Assembly: GCA_011391855.1 (NCBI GenBank)
Contig: JAABPT010000011.1
Coordinates: 1-26,666, forward strand
DNA from: Burkholderiales bacterium
GTDB taxonomy: Bacteria; Pseudomonadota; Gammaproteobacteria; Burkholderiales; Burkholderiaceae_C
DNA: 26,666 nt
Reading direction: 5' to 3'
The notes below the pieces were generated by a model. The model worked only from the letters and a program-made list of their open reading frames with translations, did no database searches and was not told where the DNA came from. Position numbers and translations under genes: made by a program. Below are positions 1 to 7,592 of the stretch, in pieces. Each line of letters starts with the position of its first letter. The first letter of the stretch is position 1.

Positions 1-1046
1 CGGCCCTCGAAAACCTCGACCAGCGGTCCGGCGCCCTTCACCGAGAAGTCCTGATGCACCAACGCGTTGACCAGCAGCTCGCGCAGCGAGCTTTCGGGAA
101 AGTGTTCGCGCCGTCGCCGCTGCGCACCCTGCATCACTTCGTCGGCCGGCAGGCGCAGCCGCAGCGCCTGCATCACTTCGTCCAGCACCAGCACGTAGCC
201 GCGCTCCCCCAAGGGCAGTTCCTCACTCGGCGCCGCGGCGTCCGGGCCGTGATACAGCACCACGCGAAGCGCCTTGCGCGCCAGCGTGGTGAAGGGCCGC
301 AGGTCGCGCGCCAGCAGCAGCGCGCCCAGGTTGAGCACGTTCCAGCGCCCGTCCACCCGCCGCGGCGAGACGCAGCCCCACGCCGCCAGCCGCGCCAGCG
401 CGTCGTCCGCATCGGCTTCGGCGGGCACAGGTTCAAGCGCCGCGCGGAAGAACGCCGGCACGTCGAGCTGGGCCCAGATTTCCGCAGCGGTGTGGCCCTC
501 GATGGCCACGCGCTGCTCGAAGGACTGGCGGTCCAGGCGCTGCAGCAGGCGGCGCTGGTGGTCAGGGAACTGGCGCAACTGCACCTTGTGCGGGCCCACG
601 CGCATCCAGGGCTCACCGGCATAAACCACCGGCCGGCCCACCGCCGCCGGCACGCGCAGCACCACGGCGCGCCGTGCGCCCTCGACGACCTCGAAGAATT
701 CAGGCTCGGTCAGCCCACGGAAGTGATGCGTCAGCCAGAAGCGCAGGTCCTCATTGCCCTTGCGCGCCCCTTCAGGCCGGAAACTCGTGCCCACCCAGGC
801 CCGCGTGGCGTCGTCGATGCCCCAGACCAGGTAGCCGTGAGGCTGTCCTTCGTACGCAGCGCCATTGGCCAGCGCCGACACGTATTCGGCCATCGCCTCG
901 GGCCGGTCGTTGTCGCGCTTGAACTCCACCCAGGCACATTCACGCGCCTGCTCCAGCAGCCCGTGCAGCCATGCCGGCTCCAGCCGCGAGATGCCGTCGT
1001 GCGCGGCTGACCACAGCGGTTCGGGCGTGGGGCGGGTGCTGCTCAC
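1..1046 (-). CDS. AlbA_2/Schlafen-type ATP-binding protein, partial (runs off left edge)
   Basis: Translating the minus strand from a GTG at 1046 gives an open frame of about 348 codons that leaves the window at position 1. The N-terminal part (WVEFKRDN, then YLVWGIDD, about residues 35-85) matches the AlbA_2 (Schlafen-like, formerly AAA_4) divergent nucleic-acid-binding domain. Near the window edge FPESSLRELLVNALVHQD is the start of the HATPase_c_4 type region found in proteins often misnamed RecG-like transcriptional regulators. The GTG overlaps the TGA of the upstream methyltransferase as GTGA, and no in-frame ATG lies near it, so the start is probably translationally coupled. Its position directly behind a Mod-type methyltransferase suggests a role in the same restriction or defence operon; this is inference. 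The C-terminus and any further operon member (for example a Res helicase) lie outside the window. Confidence 0.8.
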   Translation of the reverse strand, partial: MSSTRPTPEPLWSAAHDGISRLEPAWLHGLLEQARECAWVEFKRDNDRPEAMAEYVSALANGAAYEGQPHGYLVWGIDDATRAWVGTSFRPEGARKGNEDLRFWLTHHFRGLTEPEFFEVVEGARRAVVLRVPAAVGRPVVYAGEPWMRVGPHKVQLRQFPDHQRRLLQRLDRQSFEQRVAIEGHTAAEIWAQLDVPAFFRAALEPVPAEADADDALARLAAWGCVSPRRVDGRWNVLNLGALLLARDLRPFTTLARKALRVVLYHGPDAAAPSEELPLGERGYVLVLDEVMQALRLRLPADEVMQGAQRRRREHFPESSLRELLVNALVHQDFSVKGAGPLVEVFEG

Positions 1047-2587
1047 CGTGCCGCCAGCTCGTAGGGAATCTGCCGGAACGCGATGCCTTCGGCGGCCAGC
1101 CGCGCACCGCCCAGGCGGCAGGCTTCGCCGTAGACCACGCGCAGGCCGGCGTGGGGCGCGATGGCCTTCAGAGCCTGCAGCACCGCCAGCGTGAGCACGT
1201 TGCCGCTCTCGGGCCGGCGGTCGCCCAGGATGCCGTTGTAGAGCAGGCAGATCGCCACGCCCTCGTGCACGCCGATCAGCGGCGTGCCGGTCAGAGCCCC
1301 CGGCGCCGGCGGCAGGTAGGCCTGCCGGGTTTCCTGCTGCCAGACGAAGGCGGTCAGCGCATCGAAGCGCACATCGGCATGGGTGCGGCCGTCGGCGCTG
1401 AATACCGGTTCGCCCAGGCGCATGAAGCGGAAGCCGCCACCGCCTTGCCAGTTCACCGCGCCGCTGATGCCGCCTTGTTCGCCGGCCAGCACCTTTTCCA
1501 GCCGCGGCAGGCAGTGGGTGACGGCGTGGTCGCCCATCTCGATGCCGATCCAGCGCCGGCCCATCTTGTGCGCCACGGCGGCAGTGGTGCCGCTGCCGAG
1601 GAAGGAGTCGAGGATGAGGTCGTTGGGGTTGGTTGCGATATGAACGATTCGTTGAAGCAAGCCCTCAGGCTTCGGGTTGTCAAAGACTGCTCCATCGGGA
1701 AGTAGCTTCAACATGCTCTTCTTTGCTTCGTCGTTTGTGCCTACATCGATGGAATTCCAGATCGTTTCAGGTGTTAGCCCACTCGACTCACTATCGCCCA
1801 AGAACTTCTTGATCCGAGGCGCGTTGTCGCCGCTCGCACCAAACCAGATATTGCCTGCGGCGACTTCCTGCTGCATGCGCGGCTCGGTGTACAGCCAGCA
1901 CCGGCCTTTAGGCGGGTCAACCCTTCGTCCGCTCGGAAGAGTGAGCGTGTAGAACTGACTTGGTGTCGCGTGCCCAGCCTGCGCATTGGCCGACACCGAC
2001 TGCCACAGTCCACGAGGATCGTCGTCCGGGTTCTTGTACCGCGCGAGCACATCCGCGGTCAGCGCCAGTGCGTTTCGAGAGGATTCGAATGTGGCGGGAT
2101 CGCGCGCGTAACAGAGCAGGTGGTCATGCTTGAAAGAAAAGACGCGTCTGTTCTCTCGCGAGGTTCGCTTCTCCCAAATTATGTTTGCAATGAACCTAGT
2201 TCGCCCAAATACCTCGTCCATCAACACCTTGAGGTAATGCCCCTCGTTGTCGTCGATGGTCACCCAGAGGCTGCCGTCGGGCCGCAGGAATTCGCGCAGC
2301 AACTGCAGCCGCGGCAGCATCATGCTCAGCCACTGGCTGTGTTCCAGGTTGTCGTCGTAATGCTCGAAGGCGCTCTTGGTGTTGTACGGCGGGTCGATGA
2401 AGATGCATTTCACCTGCGCCCGGTACAGCGGCAGCAGCGCCTTCAGCGCCTGCAGGTTGTCGCCCTGCACCAGCAGGTTGCGCGGGTCGCCGTCGCCATG
2501 CGTGGAAACGGCCTGCAGCAGCCGGTAAGGCACCTGGTCGGCGGTGCGGAAAGCGGCGTCGCGGTTCAGCCATTCGAGGGTGGGCAT
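1043..2587 (-). CDS. Site-specific adenine DNA methyltransferase, type III Mod-like (beta class)
   Basis: A 514-residue protein starting at ATG 2587 (MPTLEWLNRD). The frame stays open upstream to 2710, but that 41-residue extension looks like non-coding translation. Catalytic motif IV is DPPYNT at residues 65-70. The SAM-binding FxGxG motif, DSFLGSGTT, lies near residue 325 and is followed by WIGIEMGD. Motif IV before motif I, with the recognition domain between them, is the beta-class order of N6-adenine methyltransferases such as EcoP15I Mod. The C-terminal tail ending FRQIPYELAAR resembles Mod subunits paired with DEAD/DEAH helicases. The enzyme would methylate adenine in a specific DNA sequence using S-adenosylmethionine. 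Codons for about residues 125-320 are markedly less GC-rich than the rest, pointing to an exchanged target-recognition domain. The next gene overlaps by 4 bp. No restriction subunit is visible inside the window. Confidence 0.9.
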   Translation of the reverse strand: MPTLEWLNRDAAFRTADQVPYRLLQAVSTHGDGDPRNLLVQGDNLQALKALLPLYRAQVKCIFIDPPYNTKSAFEHYDDNLEHSQWLSMMLPRLQLLREFLRPDGSLWVTIDDNEGHYLKVLMDEVFGRTRFIANIIWEKRTSRENRRVFSFKHDHLLCYARDPATFESSRNALALTADVLARYKNPDDDPRGLWQSVSANAQAGHATPSQFYTLTLPSGRRVDPPKGRCWLYTEPRMQQEVAAGNIWFGASGDNAPRIKKFLGDSESSGLTPETIWNSIDVGTNDEAKKSMLKLLPDGAVFDNPKPEGLLQRIVHIATNPNDLILDSFLGSGTTAAVAHKMGRRWIGIEMGDHAVTHCLPRLEKVLAGEQGGISGAVNWQGGGGFRFMRLGEPVFSADGRTHADVRFDALTAFVWQQETRQAYLPPAPGALTGTPLIGVHEGVAICLLYNGILGDRRPESGNVLTLAVLQALKAIAPHAGLRVVYGEACRLGGARLAAEGIAFRQIPYELAAR

Positions 2588-2713
2588 GGCGCCATTGTGC
2601 GGGGCGCCCGGCGCCAGGCAGCGCAGCCCGCCGCGTGGCGAGCGTCTTGCCGCCACGAAGGCGAACCCGGGCGAACAAGACTTGAATGGAGCGGGCGCTG
2701 GCGGCACCAACGG

Positions 2714-2738
2714 ATCGGGGCCCGCGAGGGGCCCCGAT
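2714..2738 (-). terminator. Terminator-like hairpin after the TonB-dependent receptor gene
   Basis: A perfect 10-bp inverted repeat (ATCGGGGCCC, 5-nt loop GCGAG, GGGCCCCGAT) lies 21 bp beyond the receptor stop codon and before the methyltransferase start. There is no clear T run after it, so it may be a weak or Rho-assisted terminator. It separates the receptor from the methyltransferase operon, which face the same way. Confidence 0.5.
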
Positions 2739-2759
2739 GTCAGCCCGCCCCCTGCGCCG

Positions 2760-5609
2760 TCAGAAGAACTTGTACTCCACGTTCAGCACGAAGGAGCGGC
2801 CGCGCGGGTCGGCCACGCGCGGCTCCCAGGAACTGCCGGAGCCGAAATTGCTGTCGTAGGTGGCGGCAAAGGGCGGGTCCTGGTTGAAGATATTCTTCAC
2901 GAGGCCGGTGACGATCAGGTTCTTGATGCCGCTGAAGGTGGCCGACAGGTTGTAGGTGGTGTAGTCGTCGACCTCCGCCTTCCAGTCGGGCGGGCTCACT
3001 CGACCCGAGGCCACGCCCGGCAGCACCTGGTCGTCGTAGCCACTGCGGTAGGTCTGGCTGAACGTGCTGCTCCAGTTTTCGCGCTTGTAGGTCAGGAAGG
3101 CCACGTGCTTCCAGGGCAGGCTCAAGTCGCCGGCGAAGCTGAATTTGCCGACCTCGTCGGGACCGAACTCCACCGAAGGCAGCACACGCGACCGCTTCTT
3201 GATCAGGTAGGTGCCGTCCAGGCCGGCCGTCCAGCGTGCGCCCATGGCATTGAAGCCGCCGCGCAGGGTGACTTCGACACCCTCGGTCTCGGTTTCGCCG
3301 GCATTCACCCAGCGCTGGTCGATGGCCACCAGGGTGCCGTCGGGTGCATAGGCGAAACGCTCCGGCAGCAGGGCAAAGTTATCCACCAGCTGCGTCAGGC
3401 TCAGGATCTGGATCGTGCCCTCGCGCTTGATGTTCCACCAGTCCATGCCGATGCTGAAGTCGGCCGTGGGCTCCCAGATGAAGCCCAGCGAAGCCATCTC
3501 GGCTTCCTCGGGGCCGAGGTCGGCCTTGCCGCCGCTGACGATGATCGGGCGGATGGGTTCGCAGCCCGGCTTGGTGGCGTCCACGCGGCCGGTGGGGCAG
3601 GTGGCCGGGTCCACCAGCGTGGCGCCGGTGAAGATGGCCTCGGAGACACCGTTGTAGAGCTGGTTGAAGGTGGGCACGCGAAAGCCCGTCCCCCACGAAC
3701 CGCGCAGCAGCAGCTTGTCCATCGGCAGCCAGCGGCCCGACACCTTGGGATTGGTGGTGGTGCCGAAGCCCGAGTATTCGTCGGTGCGAACGGCCAGCGT
3801 GGCTTCCAGGGTCTTGGTCACCGGCACGATGAGTTCGCCATAGATGGCGTTGACGTCGCGCTCCACGCCGGCCAGCGCATTGACGTCGTCGAAGGGCGCG
3901 GCAATGATCACCGGCCGCGACGCGGCTTCGCGCTGGTCGCCGTTGAACTTGTATTTCTCGGTGCGCAGGTCGATGCCCACCGCCCCCATCATGTCGCCGG
4001 CCGGCAGCTTCATGATCGGGCCCGAGACCGAGGCGTCGACCTGCTCCAGCGTGTATTTGCCGCCGTACAGCACCACGCCGCGCGCCGAAGCCGCTTCCAG
4101 CGCTGCCAGGCCGGCCGCGCTCTGCCCCTGACCAGGCAGCGCGAAGACATTGATGAGGCCGCTGTTGAGCGCCGCGATGATGCCCGGTGTTCCGTCCGGG
4201 GCGCCCGTGGCGGTGGTGCCGCGGTAGTAGTAGCCGTCGCCGAGCGTGGATTTGCTTTCGCTGGTGGCCTGTGAGAGGCCGGCGCGGTAGTCCCAGCCGA
4301 ACAGCGGCCCCTCGATGCCGAAGAAGAAGCGCTGCGTGTCGGTCTCGGTGGTGATTTCGCGCGGGCCGCACTCGATGCAGCGCCAGCGGTAGGCGATGGG
4401 CAGGCCGCGCTGCGCTTCCAGTTCGGGGAAGGTGGCGACGAGGCGGTTGAAGACCTCGTCGTAGGCGGCGGCCGAGGCGTCGTTGCGCGGGAAGCGCAGT
4501 TGCTGCGTGCTGGTATTGGGCGTGAGCTGCAGGTTGGAGAAGCGCTTGGCCGAGTCGGATTGCGAGCCGGTGAATTCGGCCAGCAGCATGTGTTCGCCGA
4601 GCTTGAAGCTGCCGCTGAAGACATAGGTGAGGTTGTCGATGGGCTGCTGCAGCACCGCGGCGCGGCCTGTGTCCCAGGCGCAGGCCAGCGCGGCCGAGGG
4701 CACGTCCCACAGCAGGTCGTCGTAGGGTGCCTGGCCGTCGATGGAACTGCAGCCCGGGCCGCCGGGCAGGTCGAGCACGTTGATGCCGCCCGAGGCCCGC
4801 GTGGTGGTGCCGGGCACGAAGGGCGCGTTGGCGGCTGCCGGGATGATGGTGCCGGCCAGCGGGAAGATGGTGGCGTGCGGCGTGCCGCGGGTGTCCACGC
4901 TCAGGCCGCGGTTGGGCTGGAAGGTATTCACGAAGCCGCGCTGGTCGCCGCGCAGCGCCTTGTTCTCGCTGTAGGCCACGGTGGCCAGCACGTTGAAGCC
5001 GTCGCGGTCGAGGTCGCCCCAGCCGCCGACCAGCGAGCCGCGGAAGATATTGCCGCCGTCGTCCTGCGCGACGTCGGCCACCAGTTGCGCGCTGCCGCCG
5101 GTGTAGTTGCTGCGCAGGATGAAATTGATGACGCCGCCGATGGCGTCGGTGCCGTAGATGGCGCTGGCGCCGTCCTTCAGGATCTCGATGCGCTCGATGG
5201 CGGCCATGGGGATCTGGTTCAGGTCGACCGTGCCGCCGTTCAGGCCGTGCGCAGCGACGCGCCGGCCGTTGAGCAGGATCAGCGTGGCGTTGGCGCCCTG
5301 GCCGCGCAGGTTGGCCGAGGTGGAACCGTTGTTGCCGCGCTGTGCACCGCCCACCACGTCGGCATTGCTGGCCAGGTTGTCCAGCCCGTTGCCGTTGACC
5401 GACAACATCATGATCACTTGCTCGGCGCTGGTCACGCCCTCGCGTTCGATGTCGCCGCGCGTGATCACCTGCACCGGCAGCGCGCCCTCGGTGGCAATGC
5501 GCTTGATGCTGGAGCCGGTGATGGTGACGCGCTGCTCGCTCGTCTGCGCCAGCGTGTGCGTGGCCATGCCGAGCAGCGCCAGGCTGCCGACCAGGGTTTT
5601 CAGTTTCAT
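2760..5609 (-). CDS. TonB-dependent outer-membrane receptor
   Basis: A 949-residue protein starting at ATG 5609 (MKLKTLVGSLALLG), with a GAGGG ribosome-binding site 9 nt upstream. The frame is open for another 257 codons upstream, but those are antisense to the divergent transporter. It has a signal peptide of about 22 residues ending in TLAQ, a TonB-box-like QRVTITGS just after it, a plug domain (about residues 45-165, with ANLRGQGANATLILLNGRR and IEILKDGASAIYGTDAIGG) and a long C-terminal beta-barrel ending in the expected aromatic residue (VEYKFF). Such receptors import siderophores, cobalamin, saccharides or other ligands across the outer membrane using TonB-ExbBD energy. The substrate cannot be read from the sequence. 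The divergent PAT-family permease may be the inner-membrane partner. No Fur box was recognised and no tonB/exbBD genes are nearby. Confidence 0.93.
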   Translation of the reverse strand: MKLKTLVGSLALLGMATHTLAQTSEQRVTITGSSIKRIATEGALPVQVITRGDIEREGVTSAEQVIMMLSVNGNGLDNLASNADVVGGAQRGNNGSTSANLRGQGANATLILLNGRRVAAHGLNGGTVDLNQIPMAAIERIEILKDGASAIYGTDAIGGVINFILRSNYTGGSAQLVADVAQDDGGNIFRGSLVGGWGDLDRDGFNVLATVAYSENKALRGDQRGFVNTFQPNRGLSVDTRGTPHATIFPLAGTIIPAAANAPFVPGTTTRASGGINVLDLPGGPGCSSIDGQAPYDDLLWDVPSAALACAWDTGRAAVLQQPIDNLTYVFSGSFKLGEHMLLAEFTGSQSDSAKRFSNLQLTPNTSTQQLRFPRNDASAAAYDEVFNRLVATFPELEAQRGLPIAYRWRCIECGPREITTETDTQRFFFGIEGPLFGWDYRAGLSQATSESKSTLGDGYYYRGTTATGAPDGTPGIIAALNSGLINVFALPGQGQSAAGLAALEAASARGVVLYGGKYTLEQVDASVSGPIMKLPAGDMMGAVGIDLRTEKYKFNGDQREAASRPVIIAAPFDDVNALAGVERDVNAIYGELIVPVTKTLEATLAVRTDEYSGFGTTTNPKVSGRWLPMDKLLLRGSWGTGFRVPTFNQLYNGVSEAIFTGATLVDPATCPTGRVDATKPGCEPIRPIIVSGGKADLGPEEAEMASLGFIWEPTADFSIGMDWWNIKREGTIQILSLTQLVDNFALLPERFAYAPDGTLVAIDQRWVNAGETETEGVEVTLRGGFNAMGARWTAGLDGTYLIKKRSRVLPSVEFGPDEVGKFSFAGDLSLPWKHVAFLTYKRENWSSTFSQTYRSGYDDQVLPGVASGRVSPPDWKAEVDDYTTYNLSATFSGIKNLIVTGLVKNIFNQDPPFAATYDSNFGSGSSWEPRVADPRGRSFVLNVEYKFF

Positions 5610-5759
5610 CGCGGGAGCCCTCGTTGGTGTGGTCTTGTTTAGTCTTGTGCAGCCGACCCGGCCACGCATGTTGTGGGCACGATTCTTGGCTGCCCGGCAC
5701 GGGACAGCCCATTCGGGATTACCAAGGCTTGTGCACCGCCGGTGTCGCCAAGGAACCGT

Positions 5760-7088
5760 GTGAACATCGCGCCGGTCACCGCCTGCCCTGGCCCCCGCCC
5801 CGGCCCTCACTTCATGCACACCGCCCGCCCCTGGCGCTGGATCCCCACGCTGTATTTCGGCCAGGGACTGCCCTACGTGGTGGTCATGACGCTGGCCGTG
5901 GTGATGTACAAGAACCTCGGCGTTTCCAATACCGAGATCGCCCTGTATACGAGCTGGCTCTACCTGCCGTGGGTGATCAAGCCGCTGTGGAGCCCGCTGG
6001 TGGACCTGCTGGGCAGCAAGCGGCGCTGGATCGTGGCGCTGCAGTTCACCCTGGGCGCGGCGCTGGCCATGGTGGCGCTGGCGCTGCCGGCGCCGAAATT
6101 CCTGCAAATGACGCTGGCCGTGCTGTGGCTGATGGCCTTTGCCTCGGCCACCCACGACATTGCCGCCGACGGCTTCTACATGCTGGCGCTGCCGCAGCGC
6201 ACGCAGGCGGCGTTCGTGGGTGTGCGCAGCACTTTCTACCGCTTGTCGATGATCGCGGGCCAGGGCGGGCTGGTCTACCTGGCGGGCTGGCTGCAGGAGC
6301 GCAGCGGCACGCCGGTGACGGCTTGGCGCCTCGTTTTCTGGCTGCTGGCGGGCCTGTTCGTGGCGGCGGGGCTGTATCACGCTTGGGTGCTGCCGCGCCC
6401 GGCGGGCGACGTGGCGGCGCCGCGCTCGGCGCCATTCCGCGCCGATTTCGTGGCCGTCTTCAAGGCCTTCTTCCGCAAGACGGACATCGTGCGCATCCTG
6501 GCCTTCTTGCTGTTGTACCGATTCGCCGAAGCGCAGCTGCTCAAGCTGGTGACACCGTTCATGCTGGACCCGCGCGAGCTCGGCGGCCTGGGCCTGCGCA
6601 CGCAGGACGTGGGCCTGGCCTACGGCACCGTGGGGGTTGCGGCGCTCACGCTCGGCGGCCTGCTCGGCGGCTGGCTCGTTTCACGCCACGGCCTGAAGCG
6701 GTTGCTGTGGCCGCTGGTGCTGTGCATGCACCTACCCAACACGGTGTTCGTGGCGCTGGCGCTGTGGCAGCCTGGCAGTCTGGCGCTGGTGAGTGCCGCG
6801 GTGGCAGTGGAGCAGTTCGGCTACGGCCTGGGCTTCACCGCCTACATGGTGTTCATGCTGATGGTGGCCGGCGGCGCCGACGGTTCGGCCGTGCACAAGA
6901 CCGCGCATTACGCGCTGTGCACCGGCTTCATGGCGTTGGGCATGATGCTGCCCGGCATGGGTGCCGGCTGGCTGCAGGAGCAGCTGGGCTACGTGAACTT
7001 CTTCGTCTGGACCTGCGTGGCCACGCTGCCCTCGTTTGCGGCGGCGGCGTGGCTGCGCATCGACCCGGAGTTCGGGCGCCGGAGCTGA
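5760..7088 (+). CDS. MFS transporter, PAT/AmpG-like family
   Basis: A polytopic inner-membrane protein of about 440 residues with roughly 12 hydrophobic segments. FGQGLPY near the N-terminus and ATHDIAADGFY after the third to fourth segment match the PAT (peptide-acetyl-CoA transporter) branch, which includes AmpG muropeptide permeases and the RhtX/FptX siderophore permeases. The start is uncertain. GTG 5760 has a good AAGGA site 5-6 nt upstream, while ATG 5814 (MHTARPWRW) fits the usual length of family members but has no clear ribosome-binding site. The gene diverges from the TonB-dependent receptor across about 150 bp, so the two may be co-regulated and handle the same ligand (inference). 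No ampC or cell-wall recycling gene is nearby to argue for muropeptides. Confidence 0.85.
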   Translation: MNIAPVTACPGPRPGPHFMHTARPWRWIPTLYFGQGLPYVVVMTLAVVMYKNLGVSNTEIALYTSWLYLPWVIKPLWSPLVDLLGSKRRWIVALQFTLGAALAMVALALPAPKFLQMTLAVLWLMAFASATHDIAADGFYMLALPQRTQAAFVGVRSTFYRLSMIAGQGGLVYLAGWLQERSGTPVTAWRLVFWLLAGLFVAAGLYHAWVLPRPAGDVAAPRSAPFRADFVAVFKAFFRKTDIVRILAFLLLYRFAEAQLLKLVTPFMLDPRELGGLGLRTQDVGLAYGTVGVAALTLGGLLGGWLVSRHGLKRLLWPLVLCMHLPNTVFVALALWQPGSLALVSAAVAVEQFGYGLGFTAYMVFMLMVAGGADGSAVHKTAHYALCTGFMALGMMLPGMGAGWLQEQLGYVNFFVWTCVATLPSFAAAAWLRIDPEFGRRS

Positions 7089-7101
7089 CCCCGGCGCGGC
7101 G

Positions 7102-7135
7102 GCGGCCCGCGCGGTGCGGTCCCGTGGCGGGCCGC
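7102..7135 (+). terminator. Hairpin downstream of the PAT-family MFS gene
   Basis: A 9-bp perfect inverted repeat (GCGGCCCGC and GCGGGCCGC with a 16-nt spacer) starts 13 bp after the transporter stop codon. It has a GC-rich stem but no T run, so termination is only plausible. Confidence 0.35.
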
Positions 7136-7148
7136 GGCCGGCATGACC

Positions 7149-7161
7149 TTGACCCTGGTCA
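7149..7161 (+). promoter_or_regulatory. Possible promoter -35/operator palindrome upstream of the AhpD-like gene
   Basis: TTGACC at 7149-7154 resembles a -35 hexamer and sits inside the inverted repeat TGACC-CT-GGTCA (7150-7161), about 60-70 bp before the start of the AhpD-like gene. No convincing -10 at standard spacing was found, so this may be an operator half of an activator-dependent promoter. Seen by eye only. Confidence 0.25.
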
Positions 7162-7222
7162 CACGGCGGGGACCCCGTTCTTGTTACGGTCATGGGTATC
7201 AGGACTCCGATCGGACACGACC

Positions 7223-7570
7223 ATGCACGAAGGCACCTATCCCGAGCTCACACAATCGATCACCCAGCATCTGGCGCCGCTGCGCAAGTCGCAGACGGCC
7301 ACGATGGCCGGTTTCGGCGCCATGGCCAAGGGCGCCATGGCCGACGGTGCGCTGTCGGAGAAGCACAAGGAGCTGATCGCACTGGGCATCAGCGTCAGCC
7401 AGCGCTGCGCTGGCTGCATCGGCTTCCACGTCAAGACGTTGCGCCGGCTGGGCACGACGCAGGCCGAATTCGAGGAGGCGCTGGGCGTGGCCATCTATAT
7501 GGGCGGCGGCCCGTCGGCCATGTACGCGGCCGAGGCCATGCAGGCCTGGGAGCAGTTCGCGGCGCCGTGA
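7223..7570 (+). CDS. AhpD-like carboxymuconolactone decarboxylase family protein
   Basis: A 115-residue protein starting at ATG 7223 (MHEGTYPEL). It carries the CxxC-x3-H signature CAGCIGFH (Cys62, Cys65, His69) and the helical CMD core (HKELIALGISVSQR before the motif, GGGPSAMYAAEA after it). AhpD proteins use the CxxC pair in thiol-dependent peroxidase or reductase chemistry; many small single-domain members are uncharacterised alkylhydroperoxidase-like proteins. No ahpC or peroxiredoxin gene is adjacent, so the electron partner is unknown. The gene appears monocistronic and converges with the beta-barrel gene, with 22 bp between their stop codons. It is too short and too different to be a true gamma-carboxymuconolactone decarboxylase of the pca pathway, and no pca genes are present. 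Confidence 0.85.
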   Translation: MHEGTYPELTQSITQHLAPLRKSQTATMAGFGAMAKGAMADGALSEKHKELIALGISVSQRCAGCIGFHVKTLRRLGTTQAEFEEALGVAIYMGGGPSAMYAAEAMQAWEQFAAP

Positions 7571-7592
7571 TCGGCCGCTGCGCGCCTGACAG

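Noticed and set aside
54..1010. Plus-strand open frame of 318 codons at the left edge
   Set aside because: It is antisense to the AlbA_2 protein, whose conserved motifs are plain; the plus-strand product is low-complexity His/Arg/Gln.
2588..2710. 41-residue N-terminal extension of the methyltransferase
   Set aside because: The extension has no family similarity, and MPTLEWLNRD at 2587 is where Mod-like proteins usually begin.
2544..4274. Long plus-strand open frame of 576 codons antisense to the TonB-dependent receptor
   Set aside because: Composition (His, Arg, Gly, Val repeats) is typical of the antisense frame of a GC-rich gene, no domain is recognisable, and the opposite strand holds a clear receptor.
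5610..6380. 257-codon upstream extension of the TonB-dependent receptor frame
   Set aside because: It is antisense to the transporter, while a signal peptide and ribosome-binding site mark the start at 5609.
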